The translations under genes were made by a program, and so were the position numbers. The notes under the pieces were generated by a model, which saw only the letters and a list, made by a program, of their open reading frames with translations, had not been told where the DNA came from and ran no database searches. A DNA stretch of 64,000 nt, from assembly GCA_903813345.2 (NCBI GenBank), contig CAIIXF020000008.1:5033341-5097340 (forward strand), read 5' to 3'. Positions 25,901-31,919 of this stretch are shown here, one piece after another. Within the stretch, counting starts at the first letter, position 1. Every line of letters starts with the position of its first letter. The stretch comes from Owenia fusiformis. Its lineage: Eukaryota > Annelida > Polychaeta > Sabellida > Oweniidae.

Positions 25901-28900
25901 AGACCTCATTTAAGCCTCAACTATCTGTATATCAGGTCTATATTTGAGGTATACTTTTGGTCTACGCCTTATTTGAGGTTCACTATTGGTTTTCAGGTCT
26001 ACTTCTCTTCTGCTTTTGGTATACACCTTACATTAAGGCACATTTCAATTATGGAAATTAAGCCTTAAGGTCTACTTTTGGTCTAGACCTCATTTCAGGT
26101 ACAAGCCTCATATACCTGTAAGTAAGGTCAGGTCATGTTTTGTTGTTTCAAAGTAGAAAAGTAGTTAGTACATATCAGTACCCTCCATAGTTGTTAAATA
26201 AATTGCATTTATTTTGAATTGCTGTGTTGTTTTCTAGGATTAACTTGTCTCATGGATAAGATACAGATCTATGAACACATTAGAAAGATGAAGCAAAAAT
26301 TACACAGTATTCTTATATAAATTATATGTAGGCTTCTAATATGATGTATTTTTGTTTCATCATTTAAATTTAACAATATTTCAATATTTTATTATTTTCA
26401 GACATCCTTCTTTAGGTTTCCCAGATTTTGATTATTTTTTTAAGTTCTGATAAAAACCATTAATAGGGAGTTGAAAATACAGTTTACTGGTCTGTTAACC
26501 TAATATATTATAATCTGTCTCCTTCGTGATTCTGACAAAATACTACAGTAAGTGTGGCTTTTTCAGTTTTCTAAGTTTTTAAAAAAATTCTATGTTTATC
26601 AGGTCTAGATTTGGTCATTTTATAAATGTTTAAGTTTTTAAGGCGCAGTTTTGGTCTATACGCCTGTCAGTGAGGTTTATTCTAAAATGTTCTTAGTTTA
26701 TCAGGTCTAGATTTGGTCATTTTGAAAATTGTTCAAGTTTTTCAGGCGCACTTTTGGTCTATACGCCTTACAGTGAGGTCTATTCTAAAATCTTCTAAGT
26801 AAATGTGGTTTAGAATTGGTTTTTAAGGCGCACTTTTGGTCTATACGCCTGAAAATAAGGTCTATAACTGGAATTATTGTGAGTAAATGAGGCTAGGTTT
26901 TGGTCTAAGCCTTAAAAATACCTGTAAAAGAGGCATACTTTTAGTCTAGACCTGAAAGTAAGGCGCATTTAAGGTTAACTTTTGGTCTACGCCTCAAAAA
27001 CCTGATGATAGGCTGGGAAGGGCTGGTTAGAAAAAGTCAGTCCACCTCAATAGGGATCAAACCCACGACCCCTCGCTTACAAGTAGGGCTGGCACGGAAC
27101 GGAATCGGAACGGAATTCGGAACTTGGCTTCGGAACTTTCGGCTAAATCGGACAGTTCGGACAATAATTCCGTTCCGTGCCAGCCCTACTTACAAGATTA
27201 ACTCTTGTATCTTCTAAGCATTATATTCTCACCTATACTTATCTACATGTTATTTGGTACTGTAGTAAAAAAATGGAATAATGTATTAGTAATCATGTTT
27301 TATTCAAAGTCATCTAAAAAATAATCACTTTTACTTAATTTTACTTAAACAGATGCATGCTCCAAGCCTAAAGTGATTGGTCCTTGCAAAGCAGCTTTTC
27401 CAAGATACTTCTACAGCATACACACAGGGCAGTGTGAAAATTTCTTGTATGGAGGATGTAGGGGCAACAACAACAACTTTCAGTCTAAGGAGCAGTGTGA
27501 AGGATATTGTAAGAACATTCATATCGTTACACTTCTACATGCTCAAATAGAACTTTAATTTCTTAGCATAGAACATATTTTACGAATCAATATGGGCTAT
27601 TTAAATGAACCACAATTTCCTTATTCGAATATTTTTATGATCACCTCTTCACCTCTTCAATACCTTTCAAAGTAATATTATTTACAAGTTACTCTGAAAC
27701 ATAGGATCAAATCTTATATTAAGGGCTTATGTAAAAAAGTCACTCCACCCCAGTGGGAATCGAACAAACAACCTGTCGATTACTTCCCGCTTACATGCCA
27801 GATGCAAGTTATTCTTGATCATGACCCATCATGAACCATTTAACAATAAACATTATTCAAAAAATTCTGAAGAGAATCAGTCTATGTTTGATAAATTGCT
27901 GACATTCTAAAAAAGACAAATGTAGTATTTAACAATTTTGTCTTAGTTTTATCTCAGTATAGTATTTTGAAACTGGTTTTACTGAGAATACGATAAATTT
28001 GATAATCCAATTGTTTTAAAGGAATATTCTTCCCTGCTGCAAACATTCTTTTATATGTAGGTAACATTTGTATGTACTCAGTTAGATATGATAATTTGGT
28101 GAAATGGCAAGCATTTTTTCGAAATTTCAACTTTTTTTCAAAAAATATCTTTAACAACTTTGTAAATCAGAAGATTCTAATGATTAATATTTTTTAAATA
28201 CATGGGACCTTTAAGCAAACTATTGCATTAACAGATCAGGGGCTCTTCTAATGGCTAATACTAGACTTTGTTTGGATAATTCTTTCATTTATTTATCTAC
28301 ATATTTTCAATGATAGCACACCTTAACTTCTAATTTCTAGGTCCAGTTCAAAGTATTAAATAAAATACATGTAGAGTGCAACCTTTAGAATTCTGGTTTA
28401 CCGTAGATTTCATGTGAAAATCATTTCACTTGATAATAAAACTATGCACCTATTGTAATTGTAACTTCAATTTACTCATGTGCTGTCAGAATGTATTATA
28501 AATAGGGGAGAGAATGTATTATAAATAGGGGAGAGAATGTATTATAGGGGAGAGAATGTATTATAAATAGGGGAGAGAATGTATTATAAATAGGGGAGAG
28601 AATGTATTATAAATAGGGGAGAGAATGTATTATAAATAGGGGAATGTATTATAAATAGGGGAGAGAATGATAATTTTTAAGGCAATTGCGAAATTCTTTA
28701 ATAAGGTGGCAATATAAAGTAGATAAACATTCATTTAATTGCCTGAACAGACTTGACATTTCATGCAGCAGTATTTTCTATTGTAGGTAAACCAACATGC
28801 GAGTACTACTGCCAAAAATGTAAGCAGGGTAAAAAGTTTTTGGCGAGGTGCAGTGGCTGCAAACAGAGAAAAATTAAGGACTACACAAAATGTGCTGCCT

Positions 28901-31746
28901 GCGTCATGTCTGGGAAAGGCAAATTTGACTACCAATGCTTTAACTGCGAGAAATAATCAATCAATGTTGGATTCGGATTTAATGTTCCAAATCAAAATTT
29001 AATAAACATCAAAACTGTTGCAAGCTTTAGAAAAAATATAGCAGTTTCTTCATCAAACAAATGTTTAAGTGGTACCTATTACACATCAGGTTTAAATTGT
29101 TCATTTTGTTAAATTGTTTCATCTAAATTCCTTCATAGCGAAGGATTTTGTGCCCGTGTAGCACTTCAAAACCTTACAATCTTAGCATATTCCATCTAAT
29201 TTAAAAGAATAGTAAGAGGCAATGGAAGCCCTGCTTCTATCCTATCAACGTCAAAACTAAAAAATGCCATGCCTCGTTACCTAGCAATTTCGTTTACCGA
29301 CTCAGGTTCAGACTTCTTTTGCAAGCTCACCTTTATGCACATAATTTTAAATGGGTTGCAAATCCAAAATGTTTATGTGACAATTTAAACCAGACAACTT
29401 TACATTTCCTGTTGAGATGTCCACTACTGACTGAACAGAGAACAACACTACTTGCAAGACTGGAGATGATGGGGATCCGTACTCACTATGATCGACTTAC
29501 TTAATGCTTGATCAAGCCCAGTTTTTACTTTATCAAGATAAAAAATTTCTAGCAGATGTTAATGAAAAACTAATGAATATAGTAGCATTAACATCCACCA
29601 TGGTTTAGATCTATTGAACATATAATCAATTCTAATATCATACAGCTGGAATCCCTCTGGCCAATGGAATAAACCTTACATATAATTAAGATATATAAGC
29701 GTAGTGAAATGACACAGTTTTGACACTTCTTTTCAAATTTAACGATAACATGACATGAAAAAAACTCATTGTGTAAAAGTTACAGATTCCATTTAAAATT
29801 TCTGTCAATGTCTTTCGACTTTGGCAATTGTTTAGTTTGTTAATATGTTTATATATGATGATTAATAAAAAGAAAACTATTATGAATACTTATTTTGACC
29901 TCAGCTATCTAACCATTAGACACTCGCAGTGCATCATGGGAGGTTCCAATACAGAATATTCCTCCACCTTTTTCAACACAAACAAATGTTTATTCCTTTA
30001 TAAACATGTAGTATATAAAGGGCAATAAATATATACATACATACAGTAGTATTATATGAATACAAAAAGTATTTCTTCCAACTGAACTATGAAGACCAAT
30101 GACAGAAAGCCTTTAGATTTTCACTTGGGTATCACCATCAATTTCCAAAAAGCAGCCTGCAGGTATGAACAGGAAGTGAATATTGATATTAATGTACAAT
30201 GCATATACATCAATGATCCTACTAAAACATATTCAGCCGATTAATAAGTACATAAGGAAAACATCGAAGTATATCATTCTGTTATTCAGTCAGAGTGTCA
30301 GTCAAATTTTAAGGAGGAATTTCACCTTATTATCACTCATCTATTTTCCTTTCAAAGATCCCCCAGAATTTTGTAATTTGAGACATCTCCTACAGGAGAT
30401 TTTGGAAGACGCGTTGTGCATTTATTAGAGTGAATGTGGCAAACTACTTACTTGAAATGCAGTTGCATAAGCCATACTATAGATTTAATGCGAAAAATGA
30501 ACTTCTCTTTCAGTTTATGATAATAATCAAGGAGCAGATAAAGCCAGACTAGGCCTCGACACGTATGCACACAAAGAATACTAAGATCAAGTTGAATTTT
30601 TTCTCTTGCTTTATCTTAGGTAGATATTGACAAGTGGGTAATTATTTCTTTTGATCAAAACATTTTTTTTTGTTGGTTTTAACTTCGATAATGCTTCAAA
30701 AACCTTGAATAAGTTATGTGCTTTCATTTTGTACTGCAGACGGCAGAGTAACCATGCATTTCTACGTTGATTTAAAACTGAATTTGCAAATGCTTTTAGA
30801 TCTGGTACATTCATTTCTCACATGTTTGACAGTTTTGTACATACATGTAGACCGAGGGATTCAAAGTACTATATAGCTAAATATAGAAGTGACTTCTATA
30901 TTGAGCTCAATAGTACCTTTCCCTTAGCCTATGGTTTTACCCCCATGAATGTGGGGTAGTCCAACAACATTACACCAGTCTAATCTCCATGATCATTTTG
31001 CCTTTGATGCGTTAATTTATCTTATGAATACATACACACCATCCCATATCCCCCTTAGACCCTATTGATGCATAATTACAAAAATATTGGAGACAGGTTC
31101 GGAATATAACGAAAATGTCGGTCAGTTCTGGTAACATCAAAATTGCAAATCGTATCAGAAATAAACCGTCATTGCGGCACTGCATTAACAAACAGTAGGT
31201 TTGCAATTAATAACTATTTTGTGTTTATACACGCGCTATAGTAAAGAACGCCATTATTGAGTTTAACGACAATGAACTAGAATGTGGGGGTGCTTTGCCT
31301 TTTTTGTGCATGGTTGACGATTTAGTGCTTAGGGGTTATCCAACAGACCGAATATGATATTTGGTCTGAATTTATTCAGCAGACGAAGGATACAGTCTAG
31401 GGGTTCCCAGATTACTGGATTGTTCAATCTTGGGATTATTATAACCCCACACTGATTCAAAATGACCATTTACTGTACACATTGTACTGTACAACATTGC
31501 TATAATTTCGAGCTGACTTATTTCATAGATCAGCTGATGCGAAAAATTAAAAATAAAAATTTTCAAAGTTTTATAGTTTTGAACTTCAATTTTAATACGT
31601 TTAAGTGAACTCACCTCTATAATTTCCACGTCTTTATGTGATGGAAGTATTGTAGAACAGTAAGCGCGAGTCCTTTGAACAGATGCATTCCGTAAAGTGT
31701 ATGATAATCTTGAAAAACTATATATAAATCTACTGCCAGAATTCAT
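6878..31746 (-). CDS. MOCS1: MOCS1: molybdenum cofactor biosynthesis protein 1 (MoaA and MoaC activities), bicistronic
   Basis: The gene has ten coding exons on the minus strand: 31615-31746, 15263-15404, 14046-14213, 11351-11583, 10761-10832, 10189-10341, 9671-9781, 9249-9369, 8842-8897 and 6878-7965. Every junction keeps frame. The MoaA form is a predicted 395 residues. It is a radical-SAM enzyme that, with MoaC, converts GTP to cyclic pyranopterin monophosphate in mitochondria. Visible are Cx3Cx2C for the SAM cluster (Cys88, 92, 95), GGEPL (134-138), the C-terminal cluster Cys322-x2-Cys325-x13-Cys339, and a terminal Gly-Gly before the stop. If an internal donor is used (exon end at 8850), or if exon 9 is skipped, MoaA fuses in frame to a linker and MoaC (755 or 739 residues). 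Both forms match the known animal splice pattern. Linking exon 1 across 16 kb is inferred from phase, Kozak and presequence; the other exons are secure. Two inhibitor genes lie inside intron 1 on the other strand. Confidence 0.88.
7617..7714 (-). other. Internal mitochondrial presequence-like segment in the MOCS1A-MOCS1B linker
   Basis: Starting at an internal Met, about 34 residues have no Asp or Glu, are rich in Ala, Leu, Asn, Lys and Thr, and end in R-T-Y followed by S, the consensus for matrix peptidase cleavage one residue after Tyr. It lies between the two domains, where it could free MoaC from the fusion or start a separately imported MoaC protein. Inferred from composition and motif only. 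Confidence 0.45.
8221..8800. repeat. 18/19-bp minisatellite in the MOCS1 intron next to the alternative exon
   Basis: About 580 bp consist of alternating variants of two units, ATTGCATTTATTGCAACA (18 bp) and ATTGCATTTATTGTATACA (19 bp). The words CAATTG and GTATAC are self-complementary, so the array can fold on either strand. Several spurious open frames (Ile/Tyr/Cys/His-rich) cross it and are not genes. It fills most of the intron between exons 9 and 10 of MOCS1. Confidence 0.85.
8842..8897 (-). CDS. MOCS1: MOCS1 exon 9: MOCS1A C-terminus with Gly-Gly and stop; alternative donor
   Basis: The exon encodes [18 protein letters not shown] and a TGA at 8842-8844. The double Gly is essential to MOCS1A activity in this family. 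Within the last codons lies a donor GTGGGT (exon end at 8850) that removes Gly-Gly and the stop and joins in frame to exon 10. A second possible donor (GTGAGG, exon end at 8846) would shift frame and hit a stop within a dozen codons of exon 10. This is the switch between MoaA-only and fusion transcripts. A minisatellite begins about 40 bp downstream in the intron. Confidence 0.88.
9249..9369 (-). CDS. MOCS1: MOCS1 exon 8: third cluster Cys and RKKKQHA
   Basis: It encodes [15 protein letters not shown] and later [14 protein letters not shown], and ends in phase 1 after one base of the next Gly codon (donor GTATGA). The acceptor (GCATTTAAG) has an unusually weak pyrimidine tract. The phase-1 end allows either exon 9 or direct joining to exon 10. 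Confidence 0.9.
9671..9781 (-). CDS. MOCS1: MOCS1 exon 7: C-terminal Fe-S cluster motif
   Basis: This 37-codon, phase 0-0 exon contains [20 protein letters not shown]. Its two cysteines (322 and 325), with Cys339 in the next exon, bind the GTP-side [4Fe-4S] cluster in this family. The acceptor is TTTTGCAG and the donor GTAAGG. Confidence 0.92.
10189..10341 (-). CDS. MOCS1: MOCS1 exon 6: [15 protein letters not shown] segment
   Basis: This 51-codon, phase 0-0 exon encodes [15 protein letters not shown] and MVSYQEMLN, strongly conserved in animal MOCS1A. The acceptor is TATACAG and the donor GTAATG. Confidence 0.9.
10761..10832 (-). CDS. MOCS1: MOCS1 exon 5 (24 codons)
   Basis: This small phase-0 exon encodes [20 protein letters not shown] and four more residues. 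It is flanked by TTTTCAG and GTATGA. The [10 protein letters not shown] string is a strong MOCS1A signature. Confidence 0.88.
11351..11583 (-). CDS. MOCS1: MOCS1 exon 4: MoaA barrel core
   Basis: It encodes [14 protein letters not shown] and [19 protein letters not shown], both characteristic of MoaA/MOCS1A. Phase 1 in (after ACAG), phase 0 out (AAG before GTAAAT). It joins exon 5 as [12 protein letters not shown], as in other animals. Confidence 0.9.
11674..11821 (+). mobile_element. MITE, 'ATGTCACCACC' family, copy A
   Basis: It begins near GCAAAATGTCATCACCTGCC and ends GGTGGTGACATAA. The ends share inverted ATGTCAxCACC. The interior repeats ACCAACTACCGAATGCCAAA-like words. It lies in a MOCS1 intron. 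Related copies lie near 16.45-17.33, 46.49-46.63, 53.96-54.12 and 57.96-58.11 kb. Confidence 0.6.
12850..14045. other. MOCS1 intron 3 sequence
   Basis: No exon other than the flanking MOCS1 exons is visible. The stretch contains the 300-bp imperfect palindrome listed separately and a short (TA)n run near 13380-13392. Confidence 0.5.
13005..13320. repeat. Imperfect inverted repeat, about 110-bp arms
   Basis: The left arm (about 13005-13115) and right arm (about 13200-13320) are diverged reverse complements sharing ACAAAGGAAATTTTGGTTGA-type sequence next to CAATATT and GAACAAAA words. It is an old foldback element in a MOCS1 intron, with no coding content. Confidence 0.5.
14046..14213 (-). CDS. 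MOCS1: MOCS1 exon 3: radical-SAM motif and GGEPL
   Basis: It completes [13 protein letters not shown] across the junction and encodes the strand carrying [16 protein letters not shown], the SAM-binding GGE motif. It ends in phase 1 at a GTGATT donor. The long open frame running past the donor is intronic. Confidence 0.9.
14214..15262. other. MOCS1 intron 2 sequence
   Basis: I see no further exon, RNA or structured repeat here. Confidence 0.45.
15263..15404 (-). CDS. MOCS1: MOCS1 exon 2: start of the MoaA domain
   Basis: The acceptor TTTCAG precedes 15404 and the donor GTAAGT follows 15263, splitting a Cys codon after its first base. The exon encodes [20 protein letters not shown] followed by CNLR. 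This is the animal MOCS1A N-terminal signature leading into the SAM-cluster motif, whose last cysteines come from the next exon. Confidence 0.9.
16452..17328 (+). mobile_element. 'ATGTCACCACC' MITE family, expanded copy B
   Basis: The left end (ATGCAAAATGTCACAACCCG) and right end (CCACTTGTAGTGGTGACATA) match the short family members, but here they are about 880 bp apart. The interior is packed with short degenerate words around TTCAAATT, GAAAATTCAAAC and their complements, which look amplified. It lies just upstream of the first inhibitor gene. Confidence 0.5.
17423..17480 (+). CDS. Inhibitor 1 exon 1: signal peptide
   Basis: It encodes [19 protein letters not shown] and the first base of a Gly codon; donor GTTAGT. 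The ATG follows ATTTCTATCAG-GT, which looks like an acceptor, so a non-coding 5' exon probably lies upstream. The paralogue at 23950 has the same arrangement. Confidence 0.8.
17423..20764 (+). CDS. Secreted Kunitz/WAP inhibitor 1 (409 residues, 8 coding exons)
   Basis: Exons: 17423-17480, 17662-17853, 18183-18311, 18532-18693, 18867-19064, 19627-19782, 20081-20236 and 20586-20764. All introns are phase 1. Order: signal peptide (1-19, ending VANAE), Kunitz 1 (20-83), WAP 1 (84-126), WAP 2 (127-180), Kunitz 2 (181-246), degenerate Kunitz 3 (247-298), Kunitz 4 (299-350), and a 9-Cys tail (351-409). Kunitz 1, 2 and 4 have six cysteines at the usual spacing and Lys at P1 (GKCKA, GPCKA), so trypsin-like serine proteases are the expected targets. 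Kunitz 3 lacks the usual third-to-fourth Cys loop. A secreted defence, digestive or shell-matrix inhibitor is plausible, but the role cannot be told from sequence. Both sides of every exon obey GT-AG. It lies inside MOCS1 intron 1 on the opposite strand. Confidence 0.85.
17662..17853 (+). CDS. Inhibitor 1 exon 2: Kunitz domain 1
   Basis: The cysteine spacing is C-x8-C-x15-C-x7-C-x12-C-x3-C, exactly canonical. P1 is Lys (VGKCKA) and FYYGGC is intact. Donor GTGAGT after TGTGGTG. It is nearly identical to the Kunitz exon of the paralogue at 24603-24794. Confidence 0.9.
18183..18311 (+). CDS. Inhibitor 1 exon 3: WAP domain 1
   Basis: It has eight cysteines in the four-disulfide-core pattern, including [16 protein letters not shown]. 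Acceptor TTTAG, donor GTATGT. It is closely related to the first domain of the paralogue (24135-24257). Confidence 0.88.
18532..18693 (+). CDS. Inhibitor 1 exon 4: WAP domain 2
   Basis: It has eight cysteines in four-disulfide-core order ([16 protein letters not shown]), preceded by a Pro-rich spacer ([11 protein letters not shown]). Acceptor CTTTAG, donor GTTAGG. It has no counterpart in the second inhibitor gene. Confidence 0.88.
18867..19064 (+). CDS. Inhibitor 1 exon 5: Kunitz domain 2, two usable donors
   Basis: Canonical Kunitz with P1 Lys (VGKCKAK) and FYYGGC. It can end at GTAAGT (19064) or, 15 bp earlier, at GTAGTG (19049). Both keep phase 1 and differ by five residues (GSVHI). The first donor is the stronger. 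No counterpart exists in the second gene. Confidence 0.85.
19627..19782 (+). CDS. Inhibitor 1 exon 6: degenerate Kunitz domain 3
   Basis: Six cysteines remain, but only three residues separate Cys3 and Cys4 (CEEFC) instead of seven, so the FxYxGC core is deleted. P1 is Ser (KCSKI). Compared with the paralogous exon (25196-25372) the difference is a short in-frame loss. The reading frame and splice sites are intact, so it is probably translated but not an inhibitor of the usual kind. Confidence 0.82.
20081..20236 (+). CDS. Inhibitor 1 exon 7: Kunitz domain 4
   Basis: Very canonical ([21 protein letters not shown]). The last Cys is split by the intron (T then GT in the next exon); donor GTTAGT. 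If the intron is retained, the codons read TGT TAG, closing the protein exactly after the sixth Cys. Confidence 0.87.
20586..20764 (+). CDS. Inhibitor 1 exon 8: 9-cysteine C-terminal tail
   Basis: After completing the last Kunitz Cys, the exon encodes 58 basic residues with nine cysteines: C-x3-C-x2-C-x9-C-x2-C-x10-C-x2-C-x14-C-x2-C. Motifs shared with the paralogue are [15 protein letters not shown] and YQCFNC. I do not recognise the domain. Its four CxxC pairs resemble metal-binding knuckles, but in a secreted protein they are likely disulfide-bonded. Confidence 0.82.
20802..20807 (+). terminator. Polyadenylation signal of inhibitor 1
   Basis: AATAAA lies 38 bp after the stop, in AT-rich sequence (AATTCAATAAAGATC). 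The same position relative to the stop is seen in inhibitor 2. Confidence 0.6.
20808..23949. other. Spacer between the two inhibitor genes (within MOCS1 intron 1)
   Basis: There is no coding exon I can support. It contains a short (GT)n run near 21763-21774 and a tRNA-like SINE relic (21862-21990). A non-coding 5' exon of inhibitor 2 probably lies in its last few hundred bases, but I cannot place it. Confidence 0.5.
21862..21990 (+). mobile_element. tRNA-derived SINE relic
   Basis: An A-box-like TAGTTGGCCAAGAGG is followed by GAGCGCC words and a B-box-like GGTTGCGAGTTC about 65 bp later, the layout of a Leu/Ser-type tRNA head. No CCA end or functional cloverleaf is seen. A tRNA pseudogene is the alternative. 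Confidence 0.4.
23950..24007 (+). CDS. Inhibitor 2 exon 1: signal peptide
   Basis: It encodes [19 protein letters not shown]; donor GTTGGT in phase 1. It differs from inhibitor 1 at two residues, and the upstream ATAATATTTCTATCAG is the same as in inhibitor 1. Confidence 0.8.
23950..28956 (+). CDS. Secreted Kunitz/WAP inhibitor 2 (291 residues, 6 coding exons)
   Basis: Exons: 23950-24007, 24135-24257, 24603-24794, 25196-25372, 27353-27508 and 28787-28956; all introns are phase 1. Order: signal peptide (1-19), WAP (20-60), Kunitz A (61-124), Kunitz B (125-183), Kunitz C (184-235), 9-Cys tail (236-291). It is a tandem paralogue of inhibitor 1; exon and intron sequences are alike around the first Kunitz exon. 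Differences: the WAP domain comes before the first Kunitz domain instead of after it, and WAP 2 and Kunitz 2 are absent. P1 is Lys in Kunitz A and C and Ala in Kunitz B (KKCAED). Introns 4 and 5 have grown by transposon insertion and a minisatellite. Expected to be secreted; the target protease is unknown. Confidence 0.85.
24135..24257 (+). CDS. Inhibitor 2 exon 2: WAP domain
   Basis: Eight cysteines in four-disulfide-core order ([16 protein letters not shown]). Acceptor TTTAG, donor GTATGT. It is the clear counterpart of exon 3 of inhibitor 1, but placed first. Confidence 0.88.
24603..24794 (+). CDS. Inhibitor 2 exon 3: Kunitz domain A
   Basis: Canonical six-Cys spacing, P1 Lys (VGKCKA), FYYGGC, donor GTGAGT. 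Nearly identical to exon 2 of inhibitor 1, with a different Pro-rich lead (KPTPPKPD). Confidence 0.9.
25196..25372 (+). CDS. Inhibitor 2 exon 4: Kunitz domain B
   Basis: Six cysteines with longer loops ([22 protein letters not shown]) and P1 Ala (KKCAED). It is the intact counterpart of the degenerate domain 3 of inhibitor 1. Acceptor TTGCAG, donor GTAGGT. Confidence 0.86.
25691..27017. mobile_element. 1.3-kb non-autonomous element in intron 4 of inhibitor 2
   Basis: The ends are inverted: CCCAGCCTATCGTCAGG (from about 25689) and CCTGATGATAGGCTGGG (27001-27017). The interior is made of dozens of short words, AGGTCTACTTTTGGTCT, GAGGTCTAGACCTCA and relatives, in both orientations, separated by AT-rich stretches. 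No transposase and no clear target duplication are present. Spurious frames inside are not genes. Confidence 0.6.
27022..27235 (-). mobile_element. tRNA-derived SINE relic, interrupted by a hAT MITE
   Basis: Read on the minus strand, it has CTTGTAAGCGAGGGGTCGTG followed by B-box GGTTTGATCCC and the tail GGTGGACTGACTTTTTCT. A second piece of the same family lies at 27722-27815. It was split by the 105-bp MITE at 27084-27188. Confidence 0.5.
27084..27188. mobile_element. hAT-type MITE, 105 bp, with perfect 8-bp duplication
   Basis: The target site CTTACAAG is duplicated exactly at 27076-27083 and 27189-27196. The terminal repeats read TAGGGCTGGCACGGAACGGA on the left and its near-perfect reverse complement on the right. 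The 8-bp duplication and end sequence fit the hAT superfamily. It is non-coding and probably young, because the duplication is intact. Confidence 0.85.
27353..27508 (+). CDS. Inhibitor 2 exon 5: Kunitz domain C
   Basis: Canonical ([22 protein letters not shown]), P1 Lys. The last Cys is split by the intron; donor GTAAGA. Counterpart of exon 7 of inhibitor 1. Confidence 0.88.
27722..27815 (-). mobile_element. tRNA-derived SINE fragment
   Basis: On the minus strand it carries a GTTCGATTCCCACTGGGGTG-type B-box region followed by GAGTGACTTTTTT, the same family as the relic at 27022-27235. It lies in intron 5 of inhibitor 2. Confidence 0.45.
28490..28665. repeat. 23-bp minisatellite, 8 copies
   Basis: The unit is AATGTATTATAAATAGGGGA followed by GAG. 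Eight copies are almost identical; two are shortened by 4 bp. It lies in the last intron of inhibitor 2, about 120 bp before its terminal exon. Confidence 0.9.
28787..28956 (+). CDS. Inhibitor 2 exon 6: 9-cysteine C-terminal tail
   Basis: It has the same nine-cysteine plan as in inhibitor 1, three residues shorter before the last CxxC pair (x11 instead of x14). [28 protein letters not shown] and YQCFNC are conserved. Acceptor TTGTAG, stop TAA. Confidence 0.84.
29001..29006 (+). terminator. Polyadenylation signal of inhibitor 2
   Basis: AATAAA, 45 bp after the stop, in a context (AAATTTAATAAACATC) like that of inhibitor 1. Confidence 0.6.
29290..29502 (+). pseudogene. Fragment of a non-LTR retrotransposon reverse transcriptase (C-terminal end)
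   Basis: One frame reads [17 protein letters not shown] and then a zinc-knuckle-like [21 protein letters not shown], the usual ending of LINE polyproteins (C-x-C-x8-H-x4-C with the TxxHFLLxC core). Only about 70 residues remain, with no upstream polymerase motifs, so this is a 5'-truncated relic. The clade cannot be told. Confidence 0.6.
29515..31614. other. MOCS1 intron 1, proximal part
   Basis: I find no exon, RNA or organised repeat here. The short reading frames show no recognisable domain. Confidence 0.4.
31615..31746 (-). CDS. MOCS1: MOCS1 exon 1: mitochondrial presequence
   Basis: These 44 codons start at an ATG in an ideal context (CACCATGA) and end at a strong donor GTGAGT in phase 0, matching the phase-0 acceptor of exon 2 at 15404. 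The peptide is rich in Ser and Arg ([20 protein letters not shown]) with almost no acidic residues until its end, as expected of a matrix-targeting presequence. The assignment rests on phase, strand, content and the lack of any better 5' exon; it is not proven by homology. Confidence 0.65.
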
Positions 31747-31755
31747 GGTGGGTGA
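31740..31755 (-). promoter_or_regulatory. MOCS1: Strong Kozak context at the MOCS1 start
   Basis: On the minus strand the start codon sits in CACCCACCATGAAT, with A at -3 and C at -1, -2, close to the animal optimum. This supports 31746 as a genuine translation start. I cannot identify a TATA box or cap site upstream. Confidence 0.5.
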
Positions 31756-31919
31756 TAATTTATCTAATGCACTAGACGAAACGTGTCAATGGAAAATGTA
31801 CTGAATCAACCCCGGGAAAACGTTGAATGCATTCAAGTCAGTGCATTCAAATCTCTCAATTTTCACATCGGTCTAAAATAAGTGGGTCTGTTATTTACAA
31901 GTCAGTACTCGGGGTGGAA

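Noticed and set aside
28490-28665. Possible CRISPR or regulatory array of 23-bp units
   Set aside because: No spacers; near-identical tandem units inside an intron.
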